64,000 nucleotides of DNA. Source: Symbiodinium natans (Eukaryota > Sar > Dinophyceae > Suessiales > Symbiodiniaceae). The stretch covers positions 168,048 through 232,047 of the forward strand of contig CAJNDS010001824.1 in assembly GCA_905221605.1 (NCBI GenBank), given 5' to 3'. Numbering within the stretch: position 1 is the stretch's first letter; every line of letters starts with the position of its first letter. The notes under the pieces were generated by a model. It saw only the letters and a program-made list of their open reading frames with translations. It made no database searches and was not told where the DNA came from. Shown one piece after another: positions 18,050 to 29,937 of the stretch. The translations under genes were made by a program, and so were the position numbers.

Positions 18050-21000
18050 TCATTGCTTGAATAGCACGTCAGCCAGCTCAGGTCGGGGAGCCTCGCAAGT
18101 CAGATCTTCACGTGCAACCACCACTTTGTCGTAGTAGTCCGAGTCCAATATTGCCCGCATCTGCTCCAAAGGGGTGGCCCGCTCAGAGAGCCTGTTCTCC
18201 AGGAAGTTCTTTAACATCCCTTGGCTGAACCCGCCGAGCATCACCACACCTGGCCATTCACAAACAAGTGAAGGCACTTACCAAAGCAGTTTAGGGTTTA
18301 GGGGCGAGGGGCCCGGGCATGTCAACAGCCAGGGTTCCTTGTGGCGAGCAGCTGCGCAAGCTAAGCTACGTCGAGCCGCCCCCCCCCTTGCGCCCTGAAC
18401 AAAATTCCCCGAGGTAGGACGCGCGTTCGCGGTGATTTTCGAGCATTTCGACGAGGCCACAGTGCTGTCTTTTCAAAGATGCCAGACTTGGCCAGAGGAC
18501 AAAACTTGTTGGAAAGCACTGTTGGCTTATGTGCTGTTGTAAGGGCAAACTGGAAGCCACTGACCCTAAACCCTAAGCTCCCTAAACTCCCTAAACCCTA
18601 TACTGGGTTCACCCGCCCTCGGAATCGAAACTTCAGGGAGCCACCAACAAAAGCGCTTCAGATTTGGGGATCTATTTTCGGGGCCCCCTACTTTCGTAAA
18701 CCCCCATATGGGCCTTAATATGGTCCTCTACCTCCTTTAAAGAGTTCTGAATTATTGGCCGTCTCAAAGCTTGCTCGGAATGGCCAACAGACCTCAACCT
18801 CATGTAAAAGGCGGCCCCGACAGCCTGTGAACCCCAAATCCACGGGGGTTGCAGCGTTTTGGGCCTGCAACAAGGACGAAACCCGACCTGCAAGGCAGAA
18901 AGTCGAGGGGTTGGGTAAGGGCTTCGGGCTTCGGGTTTCAGAGGTTTTTTTTGCTTTGGAGGGGCGTAACCATCCACCGCCCCGCCTGCCCCCAACCCGC
19001 CCACAACGCAGGGCGCACGAACGCGCGCCCCACCTAAAGCAAGTCAGAAAAAAACCGGCAACAAACCCTTGAAAGACCTCCTCAAACCAGTCAGCAACGA
19101 ACGCTCAATTGCGCGACTACTCGTGTTTCTTCCCTCATTGCGGGGAGCGATCGACAAGAAGTCGTTACGACTTCGGTGGCTGACTGTAAGGAAGGGGGCT
19201 CCTACAAGATTGTGCTCAAAATGCCCACGCCTTGCTGGCTAGCCAAGACTGGCATGACCCCTCGAGCAGTCGAAGCCCGCAGATTCCAGTAGACAATCTC
19301 TGGCACGTGTCTGCCGTAGCCTGCCGACCTGGGTTTAGGGTTAGGGTAGGGAAACACATCAAGAGCACATCACATGGGCCGATATCTGATCAACCGCCGC
19401 GCCTGAACTTCTCTAGGATCTGCTGGTGGGTGGTGCTCCATTCGGGGCCATCCATGGCTTGGTCAAACTGCATGTCTGAGAAGACAAAGAGGGTCTCTGG
19501 CATCTTGTCTCCAGGCACGTCGTTGTCCACCGCGATGCGGAGCATTTCTTTGAAGACCCTCCTTGGGCAAAGAGTCGTTCAGGCCGTCTAATGACCGGGC
19601 CTACGAATAACAGATAACTGTAGTTACAGCCCATGTGTATCCTTGTATCAGGGAAAGAACATCATGTAAAACCACACAACAAAGAAACGCAGTGTAGCCT
19701 GCGGCCTGGCCACAAGAAGTCGGTGTTCATGCCCCAATCAAGGTCCATGGTGAAACTCACCCGGCTTCTCAAGGACTTGGCGTCAGACGGGATCGTCACA
19801 AATCGCGGATTCCGGGAGAAGGTGCAGATCTTGTCACGCCAGGGCTCCTCCGTCACTTCGCTGACCAGCAGGGACAGCGCGACCGCAACGTCCATCGGGG
19901 TCCCGTACATGGATCCAGACACGTCGCAAACCGCGAGGCAGCGGCCCAAAGTGCCAGAGGCTTTCACTTCCGCCACAAGGTCCCTCCACTGGGCCTCCAC
20001 CTGCTTCTCCTCGAGGTCCGAGCAGTTCACAACGGAGCTGACCAGCTCATGTGGCATGACAGCGCCGCCCTTCACAGTAGCACGGCCTTCCAAGGCCTCT
20101 TGAATGTGAGCCGCATACCTGTCAGGATCATGTTTTGCATACACGCTCTGGCCGTACAGCAACCTGCACCTGGCGGGCATCCTGTTGTAATTCACCTTGT
20201 CCCATTGCCCACGTCCAACAAACGACTCAGGCACTTCGGTCATTCTCCGCAACGGCGTGAGCACTTCCTGACGGTATTTGTCCTTCATGCGGGAGATGTA
20301 GTCTTCGAAAGTCCCGTCATGGAGCATGTAGCTCTCTTTTGGAAAGAGTCGTTCAACAATGCCCTGCACGATGTCGGTTCGTTTGTCATGCATCCCCGCC
20401 TTCGTCGGGGCCCACTTTGGCACCAAGCTACCAGTCAAGGCCAACCGCTCGCTGCGTGTCAGTTCCTGCCGGGAGGACTTCTCCAGAAGGTCAAGCAAAT
20501 CACGAAGGGAACTTGCAAAGATGTCCTTAGGAGGCAGTGCAAGGCTCCGATGAGCTAGGACCACGACATTCTGCCACAAGCTGTTCTGAGAACAGCTTCG
20601 GGGTTGGGGCACCAAGAGTTTGAGACTTTCATCTATAAGGACAAGATTATGTTCCTGCAAAGCTAAGTGTCGGCAACAGTGTTGTACAACTCACGCAAAT
20701 GTACATCTGTCTCATAGAGGCTGCGCACTTTGAGCGTCTGCTGCTGTACTCTCTCCTTGGCCTCCTGGTGCAACTGTGCGTTTCTTTTCCAGTCTACGTG
20801 CTGGCAGTAGTCCGCAAACTTCGCTTTGACTTCGTCAGACACCCACTCCTGCAAAAGCCGGGCTAGTGCTTGGACAGCCCGAACCTGCAGTGTTATTAGG
20901 ACGAAACTAGGGTAAGCACTTTTTCGAGGCGTCGGGCATGACCCGAACCATATAGACGCCTACCCCCCTCAGTCCCCACGTCTGCTTGTTCCAGGGTCCT

Positions 21001-24000
21001 GCTTCTCAATCCATGGCATTCGTTTGGGTACACTCTCATCCTTAGTAGCCCAGGAACCATATTATAATAAGGGCACCCTTTTTCGGGTTAGTTACTTTAT
21101 AAGGGAACCCACAACCAAAAAAGGGGAAAAAGGTACCACTGGGCTGCTAAGCATCTCTGAACTTGCGCTCGACCCTGAAGTCGTCCTCCTTCCTGACCCG
21201 GCACACACTGACAGCCCCAACAAAGCAAGAAGTATTCAAATTCAGCTTACTAAGAATCCTCGGTCTTATAGGCTGTGTGTGGTTGGATACAGTGTATACA
21301 TGTGTATATATATATATATATGTAGATACATGTGTATCTATACATGTGTGTGTACATATAACTGAAATAATGTGCTGTATCTAACATATTATATACCGTA
21401 TACGATGTGTAGCAAATAGCAGATGACATACAATTGGCGTCTGTTTCCGTGTTTCCTTACTCACTACCTGACATGTGACACAAAATATTTATTATAGAAT
21501 ATAACATACATCATGTAAACGAGTATGCATATACTTATGTGAAAGTTTTATGGCCACTGTCTCTTGGGGCCCTAGGGCCGCCAACGTGCGAAACGTTGTT
21601 TGTCAAGTTTCGTCAGGCTCTGCTGATTGTCGTATTGTCGTCTCTACACGGCGCCAACCAAGAAACCCGCTATACAGGCAGCATTTTATTGCAGTGGGGC
21701 CGGTTTAGGGTTTAGGGTTAAGGGTTTAAGGTGTGCAGTCTGCCAGTTCCACCAAGCTGCCCGAAGCCCTCTTTGGCCAATTTCTTGCAAAAGGCTTTGA
21801 CACGGGCAGATCTCCCCGCTTGCTGCTTGGCACGCCGAGCTGCTTGATTCCTTGCGGGGCGTTCTGCCAAGATTTGTCAACTGGGCGCGTTGCTTTTGCA
21901 ATGTACCCTATACTTTCAGGTTCCAGCGACCTAAGTATATTCTTGGCCTTTAACAATTTTACTTGTAGTAACCTGAATGTTACGTCCCTGATAGTGCAAG
22001 GTATCATGATATCAGAACATTGTTTCCAACATTGGGTGTGCCATTTCCCTGCATGAAAGAGATCAAGCACCTCAGCTTAAGTGCTAGAGATGATAAAGTC
22101 ATTCTCATTCACATGGGCAACCTCTTTAAAGGGACCATTCCTCACACTTAAGTTTCTAATATAAATCCCTGCTAGGATTCACAGGTATCTTACAAAAAGT
22201 ACCCGGCCCAGATCTTCCAAACTCCTTAATTAAGGAATATCCCCCAATTTATACTAAGGATCATGATTATGAAATAAGGTATATTCCTTAATGAAGGGGT
22301 TTGGGAAGATCTGGGTAGGCTTAGGGTTCAGGCTGCTCGAAACACCGCGAACAATACCGGGACATGGTCCTCAACCCTAAACCCTAAACCCCAAACCCTT
22401 TTGAACCGGGAAGTTGCCTCATGCCAGACTGAGGGCCGCTTGGTGCCTAAACCCTTTTTTTGCATCCGGGCTTGGGGAGTCGGCCGGGAATGGTCAGGTG
22501 CCTATCTTGATTACATATATTTCCTTTTTTACAAATACCTAATTCTAATTCAAAATATTTTACTATTTTATTAAAACACTACACCCTAAACTCCAAAACC
22601 CTTTTGACATCCAGGCCTCTGAAGTCTGCCGGGTAAACCCCAAAACCCTCTCTCTCTAAAACCCTAAAACCCTAAAACCCTAAAACCCTAAAACTCTAAA
22701 ACCCTCAAACCCTAAAACCCTATAAAACCCTAAAACCCTAAAACCCTAAAACCCTAAACCCTAAAACCCTGAAACCCTAAAACCCTAAAACCCTAAAACT
22801 CTAAAACCCTCAAACCCTAAAACCCTATAAAACCCTAAAACCCTAAAACCCTAAACCCTAAAACCCTAAAAACCCTAAACCCCTAAACCCCTAAAACCCT
22901 AAAACCCTAAAACCCTAAAGCTCAGTCTTGGCCAGGGCTCATTTGCTTTTTCTGCATGAAAAGCGCGGTCTTACGCTCCTGCCGTTCAGGCCCAACGGTT
23001 CCTGTCGCGCAATGTGGACAACTCTAATTAGTTCATGACGTGAGACGCAAGACTACAGCAATGCAAAAAAGACTATAGGACTTGATTTGGCAAAATTGGG
23101 GGCAGATGATTTCAGCGCCACAAGTGCTCACTCTATGTCCTCACCTTTGAAGCTGACGGGAAAGGAAAAAGTCTTATTCGCAGCGCCCTGATTTATAACT
23201 AGATGGGGCGCATCAAGTCGAAAAAAGTTCAAAGTCATTTTTACAACCCCCCTTCATTTTCTTCATTCCCCGACCATCATTACTTTGCATATCGGGCCCG
23301 CAGAACATGAATAAACACAATCATCATCATGAAGAGGGCGATAGTAGCTTCATATCAGGTTGACCTCTCAGTTCCGTGCCCGTCCTCTGTCCGGATTCGC
23401 TGCCAAGTCTTTCGACACATAGTCCTCACCATCCCATGCTGCGTACATCAGCAAGTCCAAGAGCCCCTTGAGACAGGTATGGTGGGAGAGAGCGCCCGAC
23501 CTTATGTTGGCAAGGACGGTTGAGGGGAAGTTGCGCCAGAGCCACAGCAAGCAGAGCTGATGGTTGTCTCGGTTGGACTTTCCTTTGCGTGGGTCGCCCA
23601 ACTGCATGACTAACTTGGTGGCAGCCAAGGGGTCTTCGTTCCAAGCCGCTCTCAGCAAGCGAAGCACTTCAGATTGACTCATGCCTGGCACGACTCGGAA
23701 AAGAAAGTCCACGCAAGCTTGTCCGGATGTGGTGAAAGCGAAAGCCGAGTTCTCCGTCAACGCAAGTTGTGGGCCAGGATCAAACTCTGAAGCTCTGCGG
23801 CTGCTTGTGGATTGCACTGACGCAATTCCGCGCCGAGCAGCACGGCTGATGACTAGCGGAACCAGCAGCTGCGTGACCCCTGGCGATGCGGAAACGTTCG
23901 GGCCTTTTGCCTCCCAAGTATTCACTGGAGAAACGGCGGGGAACAGGGCGTGACCACGACATTGGCCCAAACAAGAAGTGGTCACTTTCTTGAGAAAGTT

Positions 24001-24087
24001 TGACGGAGCAACTGTGGCAAGGCGTGGGACCTGCATCGCTCGCAGCCTTGACTGCGTCCAGGCTTTTCTACTCTTTGCTTGATGCAA
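18050..24087 (-). CDS. DUF2828/DUF7788 (vWA-like) protein
   Basis: Recognised from family pattern. N-terminal exon, open 23368-24087, carries TENSAFAFTTSGQACVDF, RLLRAAWNEDPLAATKLV and GDPRKGKSNRD. Then exons 20672-20884 (RELYNTVA), 19714-20525 (SLVPKWAPTKAGM, NYNRMPARCRLLY, LAVCDVSGSMYGTPMDVAVA, LDWGMNTDF), 19395-19561 (ETLFVFSDMQFDQAM), 19231-19320 (HVPEIVYWNLRAS) and 18050-18249 (VVMLGGFSQGMLKNFLE). DVSGS is the metal-coordinating MIDAS motif of vWA folds. Lengths and phases agree at every join from 20884 to 18050. Donors are GT except GC at 19230 (CAAG|GCGTGG) and apparently GA at 20671 (GTTGCC|GACACT). The family is found in plants and protists; its biochemical role is not established. 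The intron between about 23370 and 20885 is about 2.4 kb and holds repeats; a coding-like block at 21726-21905 may be another exon. The start is uncertain. Confidence 0.8.
21297..21356 (+). repeat. (TA)n/(TATATG)n microsatellite
   Basis: Alternating TA/TG sequence with TATATATATATA cores inside the long intron of the DUF2828 gene. Confidence 0.8.
22207..22317. mobile_element. Inverted-repeat element, ends CCCAGATCTTCC
   Basis: CCCAGATCTTCCAAACTCC at the left and GGGTTTGGGAAGATCTGGG at the right are inverse copies. The interior also carries CCTTAATTAAGGAATA and its partner TATATTCCTTAAT. It lies in the long DUF2828-gene intron. Confidence 0.65.
22570..22919 (+). repeat. Octameric telomere-variant field (AAAACCCT)n
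   Basis: About 280 bp (22640-22919) dominated by CCCTAAAA, eight bases rather than seven, with higher-order duplication: the run ACCCTATAAAACCCT recurs near 22717 and 22822. It lies in the long intron of the DUF2828 gene. Confidence 0.85.
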
Positions 24088-24610
24088 AACGCCTGAGCAA
24101 ACACTTCAATTGGCGGGATGTGGAGCCCTGTGCCGAGAACCTCAGGACCACACACGCAACTTTGCGCACTGAAAATTGAAAACATTCAGCAGTCCGATGG
24201 GCAATATTTCCAGAAAGGAAATCTTAAGCAAGTGTCGAGAAGCACACTGAGCTGGAGGCTGTAAGCAGATTCAGCCGACGTTGCTTTAGCCTCTGCAGTC
24301 GCTGTACACATCAGTCGCGATTTGCATCACACTCCTCAATGCCCAATGCTGTGTTGAGATATTTCTTGTTGCCACTGAGTGACTGATCATGAGCCTGTGA
24401 CTAACTCCAACCGCAGATCCCTAAACCCTAAACCCTAAACCCCAAACCCTAAACCCGGAGATCTGAGCTAGATGCGGTGCAGTCTGTGCCTGGCTGCCAC
24501 TGGTGCTTGTGCAATCCCCGCACCCAACAAACCAGCTCAGATATACTGATCCCAACCTTTTGGGCCGGGCCTACCTCAATATGAGCAACGTATCCCCTCT
24601 CCTCATCCCC

Positions 24611-26048
24611 TCATACATCTTCCACAGTATACGAGAAGGGAAATGTTTCGCATGAATTGGGGGATGTTGCAGTCGGGGGTGGGTGCCTGGGGGTCATACT
24701 AGGGCCAGCTGAACCACAAGCTAGGCGGGCTTCAAGGCTTCTTGTTACACTTCGTCGTGGCATCATTGGAGCAGTTTTTGGGCGGGTGGTCCACGAAGCA
24801 ACCCAGCCAGCGAATTTGGGGTCGTGCGCCCCAATCGCACCGTTGCCAATGATTCTGTGCATCCTTGCCGAATCCTAAACTCTACGTGGATCCTTACTTG
24901 CTGTGCTTCAACAGCCCCATCTGCAAGCCCGGCATCGTGTCTTTAGTCTTCGGGTCAATCTTGAGAACCCCCACCTTGTTTGTCTACAAAACCCGATAAA
25001 ATTTGTCGGTAATTCTTGCGGTTAGGGTTTGCAGTTCCAAGCTCCTTATTTACTCCAGTGTTGTCAAGTATGGTCGAGGTCAGGACACCGTCCGCTCAAA
25101 GGCGACCATCTGCCTCGAGGTGTGGTCGCGTGCTTCTAAGCGCTTCAGTGCCGGGAAGATCTTCGAATCCAGGTCTTCGTCGTCCGTTGCATGATCTAGG
25201 ATCAAAACTCCATTCAGGTGATCCAGCTCATGTTGCAAGGCCCGCGCAGCCTCACCAAGCATGACTTGAGTATGAAGTTGCCCCTGCACATCACAGTATT
25301 CCACAGAGATGGTTGCATCTCGCAGCAGCGTCACAAGCACATCTGGGGGCAGAACCAAGCAGCGCTCTCGCCACCACCTCATGTCGGATTCCGAACTCCG
25401 CTCTGTGATCCTCGGGTTCACCAAAACGCGGGGCGCATCCTGGCCGAGCGAACGTTGATCCAGAAAGATCATCCGTGCATCGACCCCGACTTGACTTGCC
25501 GCCAGGCCAACGGCACCTTCGGCTTCAGCGGTGACTTGCAGCGCCTGCGCCAGCATCTCCAGCTTTTCAGGAGACTGGAACGCGGACGCTGGCACCGGGG
25601 AGGCGACTTGCCGAAGCATGGGATCCGGATAGCGTGCCATGGGCAAGGCGCCCTCCCTTCCGTGCATCTTTGCCAACGCATCGTCCAGGGCGTCCATCTT
25701 CATCCGGGTCGCTGACCAAGTTCCCCCCAACTCTCCGGACTCTTGAACTGGAGCTGCGTCTGCTTTCCTGATGGCCATGGCACCCGAAAGCATCACCATG
25801 GCCAAGACTCGTCTAGAGGTGCTCTCCTGCCCACCCTTGCAAAGGCCTTGCTTGCAGGAACTCTCAGTCCTAACTCTCCATACGCGTCGCCTCACACGTT
25901 TGCCGGAAGATGCCGCGCGCGCGAGCAATGGAATTCCAGGTTGCGCAACGCGTCCGTGATTGTGGAGTCTCCGACGGGAAGGTGGTGTAGCAGTCATGGT
26001 CTGCACTGGTCCCCCATGTCTGCCAGGGAAACATGACCAAACTAACAT
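24611..26048 (-). CDS. Peptide deformylase, organellar type, with C-terminal extension
   Basis: Removes the formyl group from the initiator Met of organelle-made proteins. The main exon (to 26048, ATG) has all three deformylase motifs: GAVGLAASQ at residues 178-186, a divergent motif 2 with ERCLV around Cys230 (usual EGCLS), and QHELDHLNG at 272-280 with the metal-binding and catalytic HELDH. The first 100-130 residues are Arg/Ser-rich and end in a hydrophobic stretch and ADAAP, consistent with a transit peptide; organelle not determinable. The frame stops at 25080, but a donor just before it (GAGCGGACG|GTGTCC, 25089) joins in phase to exons 24898-24974 (VGVLKIDPKTKDTMPGLQM, donor AA|GTAAGG) and 24611-24863, which would add about 110 residues. 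That extension is inference; alternatively those two exons are a separate gene. Confidence 0.85.
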
Positions 26049-27795
26049 CCCTTGCGACTGAGTTTCTCAACACCACGCTGGTAACTCCATTGGCCCGGAC
26101 AAGCAAGTGCGAAGGCATGGACCTAAGAAGGATGCTTGCTGGGTTAACTTAAGCAGGAGCCCATGTAGGAGCCCGTAGGATTCGGGCAGATTGGCATAAA
26201 ATGCGGCATTTTGCTTCGATCCCTAAACCCTAAACCCTAAACCCTAACCGGCTCCAACACTGAGGCTGAGGGCTTTATGCCCCCTTGCGGTGCCCTCCCA
26301 GCATCTCAAACAGCACATCCGTCCTCCAATGCCCGATTGAACTGGACACTAGCAAGGCTCAGTGTTTAGGGTTTACTCGGTGCTGTCTCTGAGTCTGAGC
26401 AACTGAGCGCGCGGGTTTGGGGTATAGGGTTTAGGGCTTCTAGGGAAGTTAGTAGCATTTGAGGTTTGGAAACGTCATACGGCCTGACCAAAGTGCCGTC
26501 GTGCCAAGACACTAAGCGCGCCCCAACGCAACACAGCAGCTCTCAGCAGCTCTCTCTCATCATGACGCAGCACATTCAGTCAAAAGACTATGCCGATTGT
26601 GGCGATTATTATGACTATTGTGACTATTTTGACTGCTATGACTATGATGACTATTCTGACTTTTATGACAGTTATGACTATTTTGACTCTTATTACTACT
26701 GGCAGTTCATATTATGTCCAATATTGTTTACGAACTTGATGAATGGATCAAGAAGAAGCGGCACCTTAAGCTCATCAACGACCATCTGAAAAGCGGCGCC
26801 TGATTGCAGACTCCTAAACCGTGTGTCCATCCATCAAACACAGTTCTCTAGGTGAAAGCGGCCAAAGTTTAGCGAGGCTCTTGAATGCCTGTTGCTTCCG
26901 AAAACTGCAGCCATGAGAAGAAAAAAAAGTCTTTACCGACAAGCTCTGCAGCAGCACCCGAATGACCTGCCCAGTGAAGAGCTTGCAGCTGAGCTCCAAG
27001 CACATCCTGATCTTTCCGCATCGGCACTCTGTACCTGAGACGACTCTCAGCTGCGTTGACCTTCAGTGCAGTACCTGAGACGACTCTCAGCTGCGTTGAC
27101 CTTCAGTGCAGCACGTCTGCCTGGGCCCAGCCAGGGATCCGGCACTCACATTCGTGGACTGAATTCGTAGCAGCGCCATACTGATTCCTGGGCATAGACA
27201 CCGTCGTGCACCAACCTACACCAACGGTCAACTTGCAGAGCACGAGGACTTCCCGCCTGACAATGCAACGTTCACTTCTTAATTGCGGGCGGTTGTCGAC
27301 TTCCACCACATAGTCCTCCCACGATGGACATGCTTCTGCGCTTGGCCAAATACACAGCACGTGCCCCAAGAACCAGTGGCCAAGCAAATGCCGACAGATA
27401 TCACTGAATTTGTAGAAACACAGACAACCCCGCCCTAATTCTACGCCCACGCAAACAAGCCCTTACTCCCTCGTTTCTTTCACAGGGCTTAGGGCCTCTC
27501 TTTCCGCTTTCTGTACAGCATTGTGGTCCTCATGGACCCTGCGCAAGAATGACAACTGCCACATATGTGGCTCAAGGTTCGTGGAAAGATGAGATGTGGG
27601 AGTAGATGATGTATGGGGGAGTGGGATTGGAAGGGTGTGTGAGGGGATGGATCAAGGGTACAATCCGTTAGACGATTTATCAATGTGCACAAAAGCAAAC
27701 CTTTCGAGTGCTGCACCTTCGCATTACATTCGTGTATCTGGCACCCCACCTCCTAACCTCACAAACCAGCAAGAGGTTGTGAGCCCAATGGCTCC
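26049..27795. other. Low-coding stretch with small repeats
   Basis: Contains two or three short telomere-like tracts (26220-26248, 26365-26440), a (GACTAT)n-like microsatellite at 26583-26700, a 40-bp tandem duplication at 27031-27110 and one unrecognised minus-strand open frame at 27103-27450 (VDNRPQLRSERCIVRREVL), which could be an exon but has no supporting splice evidence. Confidence 0.5.
27031..27110. repeat. Perfect 40-bp tandem duplication
   Basis: The segment beginning GTACCTGAGACGACTCTCAG at 27031 recurs at once at 27071, ending CTTCAGTGCA both times. Confidence 0.95.
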
Positions 27796-28637
27796 CCTTG
27801 GGCTAAACTCCTCAAACGTTCAGCAGCAACAACAACCACAACAACATGCAGCAGCTGCTAGCTCAGCAGAAGGACTACAACGTATCCAAGCTGAAGGTTC
27901 TGCGGTCTTTCGAAGTCTGGCACAAGTGAATCCTTCCTGCGGACATGTTGTCACGACTGGAGGCGCCACAGAGAATGGAGCTAGGGCAGCTGGCGGATTA
28001 TATTCGTCAGGGCCTGAATGCGCTAGACGATGGGCTGGTGCGAAGGTCTGAACTGCTTGGCCAGTGTGTTCAGAGAGCGCAAACGGCACAATGGAAGACA
28101 AAGAAAAACCAGGTGTTTGCAACAGGCGTGGCACACGCTCCAGAAGAACGATGCGCGTCAACAGGAAGAAATTTCCACTTGGAGCTCCGAGAATGAGCGG
28201 ACGATGAAGAGTTCGAAGTGAGCATGAAAGAAAGAAAAGTGGGAACAAAGCCTGGCAAAAGGTGACTGCAACTGCGGTCCAACTTGACTCTTTTCTGAAG
28301 CTGGAGCACGGGGGCTAGTTGGTAGTTCCGCCGATGAGCAACGTGACTTCTTGGTTGGGTTGCTAGAAAAAGCAGGCAGCAGCTTTGGAGATCATGAGTG
28401 CCAAGCAAGCAGAAAGCAATGCACAAGTGGAACAGCTGAAGCAGAGCCTTGGGCACAGGCTGAAGCTGTTGAAGCAAGCAAAAGGAACGCGAATGGGGCC
28501 AGACCAGATGGGTGGTCAATAAAGTCGCTGAGCTTGAACGCCTGGCCTTTGAATTCCATTTGCAAAGTCCGACGAGCCACGTAAGGACTTTGGAGGCCAG
28601 CGAGGTCCGGATTCATCAGGCGGCGTACAAGTGTTGA
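27796..28637 (+). pseudogene. Decayed plus-strand coding stretch, coiled-coil type
   Basis: Several plus-strand segments look coding but lie in different frames with stops between them: 27838-27914 (MQQLLAQQKDYNVSKLKVL), 27945-28110 (LSRLEAPQRMELGQLADYI), 28396-28518 (SNAQVEQLKQSLGHRLKLL) and 28521-28637 (KVAELERLAFEFHLQS). All are helical and charged. No splice sites bridge them convincingly, so a frameshifted or retro-copied gene is the simplest reading. The nine bases TGGCTCAAG at 27568-27576, which end the dinoflagellate spliced leader, lie 200 bp upstream. Family unknown. Confidence 0.35.
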
Positions 28638-29731
28638 AGGATGCCCCGAAGCTGGACTTGTCCTCAGGAGGGGAGCCATGAAAGATCGGGATATGGAGAG
28701 GTGAGATGAGAACGGTTCTTGCCGCAATTCATTTTGCCGAGTCCTTTGATCGCAAGTATGAGGCTGGTCGTGTGAGATACGAGCAAAAAAAGGTTGTCTG
28801 GAGTTGAAGAGGAGGTTCCTTCAATATCGAGCGGAGAAGCTGAGATGGAGACTCGCTTATCACTGACCCTGCTGAAAAACCTCCCTCGTCTGTGAGAGAA
28901 TATGCATGGCATGGTGTTGCCGGGAGTGACCACAAGAACCACAACACGAATAAGGAATGAATATGGAATATTGTTAGCCAGCTTCTTCTTCTTCTACCCA
29001 GCGAAGAGGCCTGCCAGAGGGTGGCCCCGGCAGTGCAGTCCCACTCTAGCAGCTCTTTCTTCCTACTTCTTCTTTTTCTTCTACAAGATTTTTTGGACCT
29101 CTGCCGTGCCAGATGGACGCTCAACACTGTCTGTCTGACAGTCTCACACTCTCTCTCTCACAGGCACAGTCTCACACTGTGCTCAGTTCAAAGCCTCCGC
29201 AACCTTCTTTCCTTCCTTCCCGCCCAGTGCAACCTCAGAACAACCGAGGTTTGTCGGCCTAACGCTCCAGGCTTAACAGCAAGATCCGAAGCATGCTATG
29301 ACCCACAATGCATCTCACGACTGAGGCGGTACTTGGGGCGGCACAAAGCCTGCCAGTTCCATGAAGGTCTCGTAGCATTCCCTGGCGTTTTTTGTGTGTT
29401 CAGCTGTGCCGATTTTTGTATGTTTCTGAATATGAATGTAAATACTCAAATACATATCTATATATATATACATATTAACATATATATATATATATGTATA
29501 TATGAGTGACAGCCAAACTTTGCTAGGAGAGTGAAAGGACACGGATTACCACGTTGTCGCTTCTTGTTTGTGGGGCCCCTATCGCTTTACATACTATGGG
29601 ACGCGGGATGAATGCATCTGAATGTGCAAGCCCAATGTTATCGCTTGAGGTGGCGCCCCTATCGATTTCCGTGCCTTTCCGACACTCGCGTGTGCGCCGT
29701 AGTACTGGCTTTGACGAACAAATTCCGGCGC

Positions 29732-29880
29732 TTATACATATATATATATATGTATATATATATATATGTATATATATATGTATATATGTATATATGTATA
29801 TATGTATAGATGTATATATGCATATATGTATATGTATATGTATATGTATAAGTATATGTATATGTATATGTATATGTATC

Positions 29881-29921
<41 letters not shown>

Positions 29922-29937
29922 GTATATATATATATAC
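29732..29937 (+). repeat. (TATATG)n/(GTATAT)n microsatellite
   Basis: About 200 bp of interleaved TATA and GTATAT units. Both strands give spurious frames of Tyr-Ile-Met or Tyr-Ile-His repeats. Confidence 0.95.
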
